From NCBI GenBank assembly GCA_014843695.1, contig JABXNX010000070.1:97546-161545 (forward strand): a stretch of 64,000 bases of DNA. The letters are read 5' to 3'. Below are positions 38,208 through 51,140 of this stretch, one piece after another. The notes beneath the pieces were generated by a model, which saw only the letters and a program-made list of their open reading frames with translations, was not told the origin of the DNA and ran no database searches. The stretch's first letter is position 1; every line of letters begins with the position of its first letter. The DNA is from Archivesica marissinica. Lineage: Eukaryota; Mollusca; Bivalvia; Venerida; Vesicomyidae. The position numbers and the translations under genes were made by a program.

Positions 38208-41200
38208 ATGTGTAGTATGGTGCATTCACCAACAATGTGTAGTATGTGGCATACACCGACAATGTGTAGTATGGGGCATACACCGACAATGTGTAGTATG
38301 GGGCATCCACCGAAAATGTGTAGTATGGGGCATCCACCAACAATGTGTAGTATGTGGCATCCACTAACAATGTGTAGTATGTGGCATACATCGACAATGT
38401 GTAGTATGGGGCATCCACCAACAATGTGTAGTATGTGGCATCCACTAACAATGTGTAGTATGTGGCATACATCGACAATGTGTAGTATGTGGCATACACC
38501 GACAATGTGTAGTATGTGGCATATACTGAAAATGTGTAGTATGTGGCATCCACCGACAATGTGTAGTATGGGGCATCCACCGAAAATGTGTAGTATGGGG
38601 CATCCACCAACAATGTGTAGTATGTGGCATCCACTAACAATGTGTAGTATGTGGCATACATCGACAATGTGTAGTATGTGGCATCCACCGACAATGTGTA
38701 GTATGGGGCATACACCGACACTGTGTAGTATGTGGCATACACCGACAATGTGTAGTATGTGGCATACACCGACAATGTGTAGTATGTGGCATCCACCAAC
38801 AATGTGTAGTATCTGGCATCCACCAACAATGTGTAGTATGGGGCATCCACCTACAATGTGTAGTATGGGGCATATACTGACAATGTGTAGTATGGGGCAT
38901 CCACCGAAAATGTGTAGTATGGGGCATTCTCCAACAATGTGTAGTATGTGGCATCCACTAACAATGTGTAGTATGTGGCATACATCGACAATGTGTAGTA
39001 TGTGGCATCCACCAACAATGTGTAGTATGTGGCATCCACCAACAATGTGTAGTATGGGGCATCCACCGACAATATGTAGTATGTGGCATATACTGAAAAT
39101 GTGTAGTATGGGGCATCCACCAACAATGTGTAGTATGGGGTATCCACCGACAATGTGTAGTATGTGGCATACCCCGACAATGTGTAGTATGGGGCATCCA
39201 CCAACAATGTGTAGTATGTGGCATCCACTAACAATGTGTAATATGTGGCATACACCGACAATGTGTAGTATGGGGCATACACCGACAATGTGTAGTATGG
39301 GACATCCACCGAAAATGTGTAGTATGTGGCATACACCTACAATGTGTAGTATGGTGCATACACCGACAATGTGTAGTATGGGGCATCCTCCAACAATGTG
39401 TAGTATGTGGCATCCACTAACAATGTGTAGTATGTGGCATACATCGACAATGTGTAGTATGTGGCATGTACTGAAAATATGTAGTATGGGGCATCCACCA
39501 ACAATGTGTAGTATGGGGTATCCACCAACAATGTGTAGTATGTGGCATCCACCAACAATGTGTATTATCGGGCCGACAATGTGTAGTATGTGACATCCAC
39601 CGACAATGTGTAGTATGTGGCATACCCCGACAATGTGTAGTATGTGGCATACACCGACAATGTGTAGTATGTGGCATCCACTAACAATGTGTAGTATGTG
39701 GCATCCACTATCAATGTGTAGTATGTGGCATACACCGACAATGTGTAGTATGGGGCATACACCGACAATGTGTAGTATGGGGCATCCACCGAAAATGTGT
39801 AGTATGTGGCATCCACCAACAATATGTAGTATGTGGCATACACCGACAATGTGTAGTATGGGGCATACACCGACAATGTGTAGTATGTGGCATCCACCAA
39901 CAATGTGTAGTATGTGGCATCCACTAACAATGTGTAGTATGTGGCATCCACTAATAATGTGTAGTATGGGGCATACACCGACAATGTGTAGTATGGGGCA
40001 TCCACCAACAATGTGTAGTATGGGACATCCACCAACAATATGTAGTATGGGGCATACACCGACAATTTGTAGTATGGTGCATCCACCAACAATGTTAGTA
40101 TGTGGCATCCACTAACAATATGTAGTATGGTGCATCCGCCGACAATGTGTAGTATGGTGCATTCGCCGACAATGTGTAGTATGGGGCATCCGCCGACAAT
40201 GTATAGTATGGTGCATCCACTAACAATTTGTAGTATGGGGCATCCACCGACAATATGTAGTATGGGGCATCCACCGACAATGTGTAGTATGGTGCATCCG
40301 CCGACAAAGTGTAGTACGTGGGATACTCCGACAATATGTAGTATGGGGCATCCACTGACAATGTGTAGTATGGGGCATCCACCAACAATGTGTAGTATGG
40401 GGTATCCACCAACAATGTTTAGTATGGGGCATCCACTAACAATGTGTAGTATGGGGCATCCTCTAACAATGTGTAGTATGGGGCATCCACTAACACTGTG
40501 TAGTATGGGGCATCCACTAACACTGTGTAGTATGGGGCATCCATTAACAATGTGTAGTATGGGGCATCCACTAACACTGTGTAGTATGGGGCATCCACTA
40601 ACAATGTGTAGTATGGGGCATCCACTAACAATGTGTAGTATGGTGCATCCACCAACAATGTGTAGTATGGGGCATCCGCCGACAATGTAGAGTATGGTGC
40701 ATCCACTCACAATGTGTAGTATGGGGCATCCACCGACAATGTGTAGTATGTGGCATCCACCGACAATGTGTAGTATGGTGCATCCGCCGACAATGTGTAG
40801 TATGGTGCATCCGCCGACAATGTGTAGTATGTGGCATACACCGACAATGTGTAGTATGGGGCATCCACTGACAATGTATAGTATGGTGCATCCACTAACA
40901 ATGTGTAGTATGGGGTATCCACCGACAATGTGTAGTATGGTGCATCTGCCGACAATGTATAGTATGGTGCATCCACTAACAATGTGTAGTATGGGGCATC
41001 CACCGACAATGTGTAGTGTGGGGCATCCACTAACAATGTGTAGTATGGTACATCCACTAACAATGTGTAGTATGGGGCATCCATTAACAATGTGTAGTAT
41101 GGGGTATCCACCGACAATGTATAGTATGGTACATCCACTAACAATGTGTAGTATGTGGCATACACCGACAATGTGTAGTATGGGGTATCCACCGACAATT

Positions 41201-41728
41201 TGTAGTATGGGGCATCCACTAACAATGTGTAGTATGGGGCATCCACTAACAATGTGTAGTATGGTGCATCCACTAACAATGTGTAGTATGGTGCATCCAC
41301 CAACAATGAGTAGTATGGGGCATCCACCAACAATGTGTAGTATGGGGCATCCACTAACAATGTGTAGTATGGTGCATCCACTAACAATGTGTAATATGGT
41401 GCATCCACCAACAATTTGTAGTATGGGGCATCCATTAACAATGTGTAGTATGAGGCATCCACCGACAATGTGTAATATGGGGCATCCACTAACACTGTGT
41501 AGTATGGGGCATCAACCGACAATGTGTAGTATGTGGCATCCACCGACAATGTGTAGTATTTGGCATACACCGACAATCTGTAGTATGATGCATCCACAGA
41601 CGATGTGTAGTATGGGGCATCCACCAACAATGTGTAGTATGGGGCATCCACCAACAATATGTAGTATGAGGCATACACCGACAATGTGTAGTATGGTGCA
41701 TCCACCAACAATGTGTAGTATGTGGCAT
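38208..41728. repeat. ~3.5-kb higher-order repeat in block B, copy 2
   Basis: Sister of the previous unit. The change of offset from 4077 to 3476 means it lacks about 0.6 kb present near 35560-36740 in copy 1. Shared private variants include GTACTGAAAATATG (35416 and 39468) and GTGGGGCATCC (near 37540 and 41016). Confidence 0.75.
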
Positions 41729-44015
41729 CCATTAACAATATGTAGTATGGTGCATCCGCCGACAATGTGTAGTATGGTGCATCCGCCAACAATGTGTAGT
41801 ATGGGGCATCCGCCGACAATGTGTAGTATGGGGCATCCACCGACAATGTGTAATATGGTGCATCCACCGACAATGTGTAGTATGTAGCATCCACCAACCA
41901 TGTGTAGTATGGGCATCCACCGACAATGTGTAGTATGTGGCATCCACCAACAATATGTAGTATGGGGCATCCGCCGACAATGTGTAGTATGGTGCACCCA
42001 CCGACAATGTGTAGTATGTGGCATCCACTAACAATATGTAGTATGGTGCATCCATAGACAATGTGTAGTATGGTGCATACACCGACAATTTGTAGTATGT
42101 GGCATACACCGACAATGTGTAGTATGTGGCATCCACCAACAATGTGTAGTATGGGGCATCCACCGACAATGTGTAGTATGGGGCCGACAATGTGTAGTAT
42201 GTGGCATACACCGACAATGTGTATTATGTGGCATCCACCAACAATGTGTAGTATGGGGCATCCACCGACAATGTGTAGTATGGGGCATCCACCAACAATG
42301 TGTAGTATGGGGTATCCACTAACAATGTGTAGTATGGGACATCCACTAACACTGTGTAGTATGGGGCATCCACTAACACTGTGTAGTATGGGGCATCGAC
42401 TAACAATGTGTAGTATGGGGCATCCACCAACAATGTGTAGTATGGGGCATCCACTAACACTGTGTAGTATGGGGCATCCACTAACAATGTGTAGTATGGG
42501 GCCGACAATGTGAAGTATGGGGCATCCACTAACAATGTGTATTATGGGGCATCCACCAACAATGTGTAGTATGGGGCATCCACCAACAATGTGTATTATG
42601 GGGCATCCACCAACAATGTGTAGTATGGGGCATCCACTAACAATGTGTAGTATGGTGCATCCACTAACAATATGTAGTATGGGGCATCCACTAACAATGT
42701 GTAGTATGGTACATCCACTAACAATGTGTAGTATGGGGCCGACAATGTGTAGTATGGGGCATCCACTAACAATGTGTATTATGGGGCATCCACCAACAGT
42801 GTGTAGTATGGGGCATCCACCAACAATGTGTATTATGGGGCATCCACCAACAATGTGTAGTATGGGGCATCCACTAACAATGTGTAGTATGGGGCATCCA
42901 CCAACAATGTGTAGTATGGGACATCCACCAACAATATGTAGTATGGGGCATACACCGACAATTTGTAGTATGGTGCATCCACCAACAATGTTAGTATGTG
43001 GCATCCACTAACAATATGTAGTATGGTGCATCCGCCGACAATGTGTAGTATGGTGCATTCGCCGACAATGTGTAGTATGGGGCATCCGCCGACAATGTGT
43101 AGTATGGGGCATCCACCGACAATGTGTAGTATGGTGCATCCACCGACAATGTGTAGTATGTAGCATCCACCAACAATGTGTAGTATGTGGCATCCACCGA
43201 CAATGTGTAGTATGTGGCATCCACCAACAATATGTAGTATGGGGCATCCGCCGACAATGTATAGTATGGTGCACCCACCGACAATGTGTAGTATGTGGCA
43301 TCCACTAACAATATGTAGTATGGTGCATCCACCGACAATGTGTAGTATGGTGCATACACCGACAATGTGTAGTATGGGGCATCCACTAACACTGTGTAGT
43401 ATGGGGCATCCACTAACAATGTGTAGTATGGTGCATCCACCAACAATGTGTAGTATGGGGCATCCACTAACACTGTGTAGTATGGGGCATCCACTAACAA
43501 TGTGTAGTATGGGGCATCCACTAACAATGTGTAGTATGGGGCCGACAATGTGTAGTATGGGGCATCCACTAACAATGTGTATTATGGGGCATCCACCAAC
43601 AATGTGTATTATGGGGCATCCACCAACAATGTGTAGTATGGGGCATCCACTAACAATGTGTAGTATGGGCATCCATTAACAATGTGTAGTATGGTGCATC
43701 CACTAACAATGTGTAGTATGGGGCATCCACTAACAATGTGTAATATGGTGCATCCACTAACAATGTGTAGTATGGGGCCGACAATGTGTAGTATGGGCCA
43801 TCCAATAACAATGTGTATTATGGGGCATCCACCAACAATGTGTAGTATGGGGCATCCACCAACAATGTGTATTATGGGGCATCCACCGACAATGTGTAGT
43901 ATGGGGCATCCACTAACAATGTGTAGTATGGGGCATCCACCAACAATGTGTAGTATGGTGCATCCACCAACAATGTGTAGTATGGGGCATCCGCCGACAA
44001 TGTGTAGTATGGTGC

Positions 44016-44020
44016 ATCCA
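44016..44020. repeat. left target-site duplication of L2-like element (ATCCA)
   Basis: The satellite stops after GGTGCATCCA and resumes after the element with ATCCACCGAC. Uninterrupted sister copies at 46696, 47764, 54000, 59267, 59700 and 61065 read GTGCATCCACCGAC, so ATCCA (or TCCA, since the A may belong to the element tail) is duplicated. Confidence 0.75.
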
Positions 44021-44022
44021 TA

Positions 44023-45318
44023 GTAGTAAATAGTCGAATTGATGAACATTTGACAAGTAATAACTTACACGAGGTACATCAGTCTGCGTACAGGACGTTT
44101 CATTCCACAGAAACTGCCTTACTGAAAGTCCAAAACGATATACTCCAATCTCTGAACCAGAACAATGCTACAATCCTTGTGCTTTTGGACCTATCTGCTG
44201 CATTTGATACCATCGACCATAGAACACTTTTACAGCGTCTCGAATTTCATTTTGGAATTACTGGAAAACCTCTCCAATGGATATCATCTTATCTTACCGA
44301 CCGTTATCAAGCAGTATTTATCGATGGAAAACTATCCAACTCAGTGCTCATGAATTTTAGTATTCCACAGGGGTCTGTTTTAGGCCCGAAATTTTACACT
44401 ATGTATACCAAGCCTGTAGGAGCCATTTGTAAACACCATGGACTGAACCATCACTTTTATGCTGACGATTCCCAGCTTTACCTTTCATTCAAACCAACCG
44501 TTCAAGCTTCACAAGCAGAGACACTACTTCGAATGGAAAACTGTCTACAAGACATTGTTGCTTGGATGCATGCCAATATGTTAAAACTCAATACTGATAA
44601 AACTGAAATGATTATGTTTTCTAGTCAGCGAAATTTTCAACACATTGAAAACATAAATGTGAAAGTAGGAGACTCAAATACAGAACCATCAACATGTGTG
44701 AGAAATCTAGGAGCTTTCCTAGACTCAAGAATGGATATGGACAAACATGTAAATTCCGTGACAAAATCATGTTATGCGCAGATCCGGCGGATTGGACACA
44801 TTCGGCAGTATTTAACAACAGACGCCATGAAAACTCTCATAAACTCACTCGTTACATCCAGGCTCGACTACTGTAATTCACTGTTGTACGGCGTGCCAAA
44901 AAACACTTCCAATAAATTACAAACTGTTCAAAACACAGCAGCTCGCATCATAACCAGAACATCCCGTTTCAGTCATGTAACGCCCATTCTAAAAGAACTT
45001 CATTGGCTACCAGTTCAAGAAAGAATAAAGTATAAAATACTGACTCACACATATAAAGCATTGAATGGAGAAGCACCGATTTATTTGAGAAACTTGCTTG
45101 AGGTTTATATACCAAGGAGAGACTTACGGTCTAAAAATGAAGCAGCTACTCTTGTGTTACCAAGAAGTCGGACTGTCACATACGGAGATAGAAGTTTCAT
45201 GACTGCTGCCCCAAAACTTTGGAATTCTCTTCCATCAAATCTTAGAAGTGCAACAACATTGTGTTCTTTCAAGAAGGCTTTGAAGACATACCTTTTTAAA
45301 TGTTCATATGGAACATAA
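44023..45318 (+). CDS. reverse transcriptase (LINE ORF2 fragment, N-terminus missing)
   Basis: 431 codons without a stop, beginning at the insertion junction and ending at TAA 45316-45318. There is no native start: the frame is open from the junction, and an internal TTG at 44050 is the earliest start-like codon. Counting from 44023, QSAYR and HSTETALL lie near residues 20-34. RT motif A (LDLSAAFDTIDH) is near 55-66, motif B (PQGSVLGP) near 115-122, the catalytic FYADD near 145-149, motif D (LKLNTDKTE) near 187-195, then the thumb (SRLDYCNSLLYGVP) and a C-terminal region ending FKKALKTYLF. In intact elements this enzyme copies its own RNA at a nicked target. The endonuclease domain is absent, and with no promoter seen the fragment is unlikely to move itself. 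Confidence 0.9.
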   Translation, partial: VVNSRIDEHLTSNNLHEVHQSAYRTFHSTETALLKVQNDILQSLNQNNATILVLLDLSAAFDTIDHRTLLQRLEFHFGITGKPLQWISSYLTDRYQAVFIDGKLSNSVLMNFSIPQGSVLGPKFYTMYTKPVGAICKHHGLNHHFYADDSQLYLSFKPTVQASQAETLLRMENCLQDIVAWMHANMLKLNTDKTEMIMFSSQRNFQHIENINVKVGDSNTEPSTCVRNLGAFLDSRMDMDKHVNSVTKSCYAQIRRIGHIRQYLTTDAMKTLINSLVTSRLDYCNSLLYGVPKNTSNKLQTVQNTAARIITRTSRFSHVTPILKELHWLPVQERIKYKILTHTYKALNGEAPIYLRNLLEVYIPRRDLRSKNEAATLVLPRSRTVTYGDRSFMTAAPKLWNSLPSNLRSATTLCSFKKALKTYLFKCSYGT

Positions 45319-45600
45319 ATATCGAACTGTGTCTGTGCTCAATCAGGATTAAGACTGCAAATGAACACATTTTATTTAATTATTACCTATATTTTAATTG
45401 TTATAATTTTAGATCCTAATATTTTATAGAATATTTAGAATCCATTGTAATTGTGTTTGCTAATTTCGTCTTGTTTTATCTCATTGTATGTGGAAGTTTT
45501 TATCAATATTTGTGATATTTTAGGCTGTAAAGCGCTTTTGAACGTTTTATATTTAGATGAAAAGAGCGCTATATAAGTGTGGTATATAATAATAATAATA
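45319..45600 (+). other. 3' UTR and tail of the L2-like element
   Basis: AT-rich sequence after the RT stop. AGCGCTTTT (45531-45539) can pair with AAAAGAGCGCT (45560-45570) to form a hairpin, followed by ATATAAGTGTGG and a (TAA)n tail from 45587 to the junction. In CR1/L2 elements the 3' end stem and short repeat tail are thought to be what the RT recognises. Confidence 0.75.
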
Positions 45601-46695
45601 ATCCACCGACAATGTGTAGTATGTGGCATCCACTAATAATATGTAGTATGGTGCATCCACCGACAAAGTGTAGTATGTGGCATACACCGACAATGTGTAG
45701 TATGTGGCATACACCGACAATGTGTAGTATGTGGCATCCACCGACAATGTGTATTATGGGGCATCCACCGACAATGTGTAGTATGGTGCATCCACCAACA
45801 ATATGTAGTATGTGGCATCCGCCGACAATGTGTAGTATGGTGCACCCACCGACAATGTGTAGTATGTGCCATCCACTAACAATATGTAGTATGGTGCATC
45901 CACCGACAAAGTGTAGTATGGTGCATACACCGACAATGTGTAGTATGTGGCATACACCGACAATGTGTAGTATGTGGCATCCACCGACAATGTGTAGTAT
46001 GGGGCCGACAATGTGTAGTATGGGCCATTCGCCGACAATGTGTAGTATGTGGCATACACCGACAATGTGTAGTATGTGGCATCCACCAACAATGTGTAGT
46101 ATGGGGCATCCACCGACAATGTGTAGTATGGGGCATCCACCAACAATGTGTAGTATGGGGCATCCACTAACAATGTGTAGTATGGGGCAACAACCAACAA
46201 TGTGTAGTATGGGGCATGCACTAACAATGTGTAATATGGGGCATCCACCAAGATTATGTAGTATGGTGCATCCACCAACAATGTGTATTATGGGGCATCC
46301 ACCAACAATGTGTAGTATGGGGCATCCACTAACAATGTGTAGTATGGGGCATCCACTAACAATGTGTAGTATGGTGCATCCACTAACAATGTGTAGTATG
46401 GGGCATCCACTAACAATGTGTAATATGGTGCATCCACTAACAATGTGTAGTATGGGGCCGACAATGTGTAGTATGGGCCATCCAATAACAATGTGTATTA
46501 TGGGGCATCCACCAACAATGTGTAGTATGGGGCATCCACCAACAATGTGTATTATGGGGCATCCACCAACAATGTGTAGTATGGGGCATCCACTAACAAT
46601 GTGTAGTATGGGGCATCCACCAACAATGTGTAGTATGGTGCATCCACCAACAATGTGTAGTATGGGGCATCCGCCGACAATGTGTAGTATGGTGC
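45601..46695. repeat. 1068-bp higher-order repeat, copy 1
   Basis: Starts at the L2 right junction. Segment 46288-46491 recurs unchanged in translation at 47356-47559, and the remainder aligns with 46696-47763 apart from one monomer. The period 1068 equals 38 x 27 plus 2 x 21, matching the two short GGGGCCGAC units per copy. Confidence 0.85.
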
Positions 46696-47763
46696 ATCCA
46701 CCGACAATGTGTAGTATGTGGCATCCACTAATAATATATAGTATGGTGCATCCACCGACAAAGTGTAGTATGTGGCATACACCGACAATGTGTAGTATGT
46801 GGCATACACCGACAATGTGTAGTATGTGGCATCCACCGACAATGTGTAGTATGGGGCATCCACCGACAATGTGTAGTATGGTGCATCCACCAACAATATG
46901 TAGTATGTGGCATCCGCCGACAATGTGTAGTATGGTGCACCCACCGACAATGTGTAGTATGTGCCATCCAATAACAATATGTAGTATGGTGCATCCACCG
47001 ACAAAGTGTAGTATGTTGCATACACCGACAATGTGTAGTATGTGGCATACACCGACAATGTGTAGTATGGGGCCGACAATGTGTAGTATGGGCCATTCGC
47101 CGACAATGTGTAGTATGTGGCATACACCGACAATGTGTAGTATGTGGCATCCACCAACAATGTGTAGTATGGGGCATCCACCGACAATGTGTAGTATGGG
47201 GCATCCACCAACAATGTGTAGTATGGGGCATCCACTAACAATGTGTAGTATGGGGCAACAACCAACAATGTGTAGTATGGGGCATGCACTAACAATGTGT
47301 AATATGGGGCATCCACCAAGATTATGTAGTATGGTGCATCCACCAACAATGTGTATTATGGGGCATCCACCAACAATGTGTAGTATGGGGCATCCACTAA
47401 CAATGTGTAGTATGGGGCATCCACTAACAATGTGTAGTATGGTGCATCCACTAACAATGTGTAGTATGGGGCATCCACTAACAATGTGTAATATGGTGCA
47501 TCCACTAACAATGTGTAGTATGGGGCCGACAATGTGTAGTATGGGCCATCCAATAACAATGTGTATTATGGGGCATCCACCAACAATGTGTAGTATGGGG
47601 CATCCACCAACAATGTGTATTATGGGGCATCCACCAACAATGTGTAGTATGGGGCATCCACTAACAATGTGTAGTATGGGGCATCCACCAACAATGTGTA
47701 GTATGGTGCATCCACCAACAATGTGTAGTATGGGGCATCCGCCGACAATGTGTAGTATGGTGC
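46696..47763. repeat. 1068-bp higher-order repeat, copy 2
   Basis: Second unit, starting at an intact version of the L2 target (GTGCATCCACCGAC). It contains the private variants GGGCAACAACC and CACCAAGATTATG at the same places as copy 1. Confidence 0.85.
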
Positions 47764-48250
47764 ATCCACCGACAATGTGTAGTATGTGGCATCCACTAAT
47801 AATATATAGTATGGTGCATCCACCGACAAAGTGTAGTATGTGGCATACACCGACAATGTGTAGTATGTGGCATACACCGACAATGTGTAGTATGTGGCAT
47901 CCACCGACAATGTGTAGTATGGGGCATCCACCGACAATGTGTAGTATGGTGCATCCACCAACAATATGTAGTATGTGGCATCCGCCGACAATGTGTAGTA
48001 TGGTGCACCTACCGACAATGTGTAGTATGTGCCATCCAATAACAATATGTAGTATGGTGCATCCACCGACAAAGTGTAGTATGTTGCATACACCGACAAT
48101 GTGTAGTATGTGGCATACACCGACAATGTGTAGTATGTGGCATCCACCGACAATGTGTAGTATGGGGCCGACAATGTGTAGTATGGGCCATCCGCCGACA
48201 ATGTGTAGTATGTGGCATACACCGACAATGTGTAGTATGTGGCATCCACC
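47764..48250. repeat. 1068-bp higher-order repeat, partial copy 3
   Basis: Begins at the next intact L2 target, follows copies 1 and 2 for about 490 bp (including CACTAATAATATATAGT and CCGACAAAGTG), then diverges. Confidence 0.8.
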
Positions 48251-48299
48251 AACAATGTGTACTATGGTGCATCCACCGACAATGTGTAGTATGGGGCAT

Positions 48300-51140
48300 C
48301 CATCAACAATGTGTAGTATGGGGCATCCACTAACTATGTGTAGTATGGGGCATCCACTAACAATGTGTAGTATGGGGCATCCACCAACAATGTGTAGTAT
48401 GGTGCATCCACCAACAATATGTAGTATGGGGCATCCACCAACAATGTGTAGTATGGTGCATCCACCAACAATGTGTAGTATGGGGCATCCACCAACAATG
48501 TGTAGTATGGGGCATCCACCAACAATGTGTAGTATGGTGCATCCACCAACATTGTGTAGTATGGTGCATCCACCAACAATGTGTAGTATGGGGCATCCAC
48601 CAACAATGTGTAGTATGGTGCATCCACTAACAATGTGTAGTATGGCGCATCCACTAACAATGTGTAGTATGTGGCATACACCGACAATGTGTAGTATGGG
48701 GCATTCACTAACACTGTGTAGTATGGGGCATCCACTAACAATGTTTAGTATGGGGCATCCACTAACACTGTGTAGTATGTGGCATCCACAAACAATATGT
48801 AGTATGTGGCATCCACTAACAATGTGTAGTATGGGGCATCCACTAACAATGTGGGGTATGTGGTATCCACAAACAATGTGTAGTATGGGACATCCACTAA
48901 CAATGTGTAGTATGTGGCATACACCGACAATGTGTAGTATGGGGCATCCATTAACAATGTGTAGTATGTGGCATCCACAAACAATGTGTAGTATGGGCAT
49001 CCACTAACAATGTGTAGTAGGTGGCATCCACAAACAATGTGTAGTATGTGGCATCCACTAACAATGTGTAGTATGTGGCATACACCGACAATGTGTAGTA
49101 TGTGGCATACACCGACAATGTGTAGTATATGGCCTCCACCGACAATGTGTAGTATGTAGCATACACCGACAATGTGTAGTATGCGGCATCCACCGACAAT
49201 GTGTAGTATGTGGCATCCACCGACAATGTGTAGTATGTAGCATACACCGACAATGTGTAGTATGTGGCATTCACCGACAATGTGTAGTATGTGGCATCCA
49301 CAGACAATGTGTAGTATGTGGCATCCACCAACAATGTGTATTATGTGGCATACACCGACAATGTGTAGTATGGGGCATACACAGACAATGTGTAGTATGG
49401 GGCATACACCGACAATGTGTAGTATGTGGCATACACCGACAATGTGTAGTATGTGGCATACACCGACAATGTGAGGTAGGAGGCATACACAGACAATGTG
49501 TAGTATGGGGCATCCACCAACAATGTGTAGTATGTGGCATACACTGACAATGTGTAGTATGTGGCATACACCGACAATGTTTAGTATGTGGCATACACCG
49601 ACAATGTGTAGTATGTGGCATACACCGACAATGTGTAGTATGTGGCATACACCGACAATGTGTAGTATGTGGCATCCACCGACAATGTGTAGTATGTGGC
49701 ATCCACCATCAATGTGTAGTATGTGGCAACCACCGACAATGTGTAGTATGGGGCATCCAACGACAATGTGTAGTATGTGGCATCCACCGACAATGTGTAG
49801 TATGGGGCCGACAATGTGTAGTATGTGCCATCCGCCGACAATGTGTAGTATGTGGCATACACCGACAATGTGTAGTATGTGGCATCCACCAACAATGTGT
49901 GGTATGGGGCATCCACCGACAATGTGTAGTATGTGGCATCCACCAACAATATGTAGTATGGGCATCCACTAACAATGTGTAGTATGGGGCATCCACCAAC
50001 AATGTGTAGTATGGGGCATCCGCTAACAATGTGTAGTATGGGGCATCCACCAACAATTTGCAGTATTGTGCATCCACCAACAATGTGTAGCATGGGGCAT
50101 CCACTAACACTGTGTAGTATGGGGCATCCACTAACAATGTTAGTATGGTTCATCCACTAACATTGTGTAGTATGGGGCATCTACTAACAATGTGTAGTAT
50201 GGGGCATCCACTAACACTGTGTAGTATGGGGCATCCACTAACACTGTGTAGTATGGGGCATCCATTAACAATGTGTAGTATGGGGCATCCACCAACAATG
50301 TGTAGTATGGGGCATCCACTAACACTTTGTAGTATGGTGCATCCACTAACAATGTGTAGTATGGGGCATCCACTAACAATCTGTAGTATGGTGCATCCAC
50401 TAACAATGTGTAGTATGGGGCCGACAATGTGTAGTATGGGGCATCCACTAACAATGTGTAGTATGTGGCATACACCGACAATGTGTAGTATGGGGCATCC
50501 ACAAACAATGTGTAGTATGGTGCATCCACCAACAATGTGTAGTATGGGGCATCCACTAACATTGTGTAGTATGGGGCATCCACTAACAATGTGTAGTATT
50601 GTTCATCCACTAACAATGTATGGTATGGGGCATCCACCAACAATGTGTAGTATGGGGCATCCACTAACAATGTGTAGTATGGGGCATCCACTAACAATGT
50701 GTAGTATGGTGCAACCACTAACAATGTGTAGTATTGGGCCGACATTGTGTAGTATGGGGCATCCACTAACAATGTGTATTATGGGGCATCCACCAACAAT
50801 GTGTATTATGGAGCATCCACCAACAATGTGTAGTATGGGGCATCCACTAACAATGTGTAGTATGGGCATCCATTAACAATGTGTAGTATGGTGCATCCAC
50901 TAACAATGTGTAGTATGGGGCATCCACTAACAATGTGTAATATGGTGCATCCACTAACAATGTGTAGTATGGGGCCGACAATGTGTAGTATGGGCCATCC
51001 AATAACAATGTGTATTATGGGGCCTCCACCAACAATGTGTAGTATGGGGCATCCACCAACAATGTGTATTATCGGGCATCCACCAACAATGTGTAGTATG
51101 GGGCATCCACTAACAATGTGTAGTATGGGGCATTCACCAA
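48300..51140. repeat. ~2.86-kb higher-order repeat, copy 1
   Basis: Matches the next unit: 48334-48741 with 51168-51575 (offset 2834), 49341-49577 with 52202-52438 (2861), and 50603-50869 with 53465-53731 (2862, same translation). The 27-bp step in offset is one extra monomer near 51900 in copy 2. Confidence 0.85.

Larger units (their letters stand above)
31154..44020. repeat. 27-bp minisatellite, block B
   Basis: About 475 monomers of the same family as block A. The first three units (31154-31240) are diverged (AACGTGGGTAGGAGGCATCC, TGTGTGATAGGAGGCATCC). Distinctive variants include ACTGAAAATATGTAG (from about 31975), GGTGCATCCGCC (36-43 kb), and 21-bp units reading GGGGCCGACAATG (near 32425, 32503, 39573, 42180, 42500, 42735, 43540, 43775). 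GGGGC and GGTGC replace TGTGGC progressively towards the right. No gene other than the L2 insertion at its right end. Confidence 0.97.
44021..45600 (+). mobile_element. 5'-truncated non-LTR retrotransposon, CR1/L2-like
   Basis: A 1.58-kb insertion in the 27-bp array. It contains the C-terminal reverse-transcriptase half of a LINE ORF2, a roughly 280-bp 3' UTR with a GCGCT hairpin, and a short (TAA)n tail instead of poly(A). The endonuclease domain and 5' end are missing, as expected from incomplete reverse transcription. The C-terminal LPSNLRSATTLCSFKKALKTYLF-type ending and the AAAGCGCTTTT...AGAGCGCTATATAA 3' end are characteristic of L2/CR1/Rex1-group elements. The frame is uninterrupted, so the insertion is fairly young. 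Confidence 0.9.

Noticed and set aside
44165..44876. Short frames at 44165-44353, 44621-44818 (minus) and 44694-44876 inside the L2-like element
   Set aside because: Shadows of the reverse-transcriptase frame.
45435..45747. Open frames spanning the L2 3' UTR and the satellite on the minus strand
   Set aside because: Chance read-through of AT-rich UTR into the always-open satellite frames.
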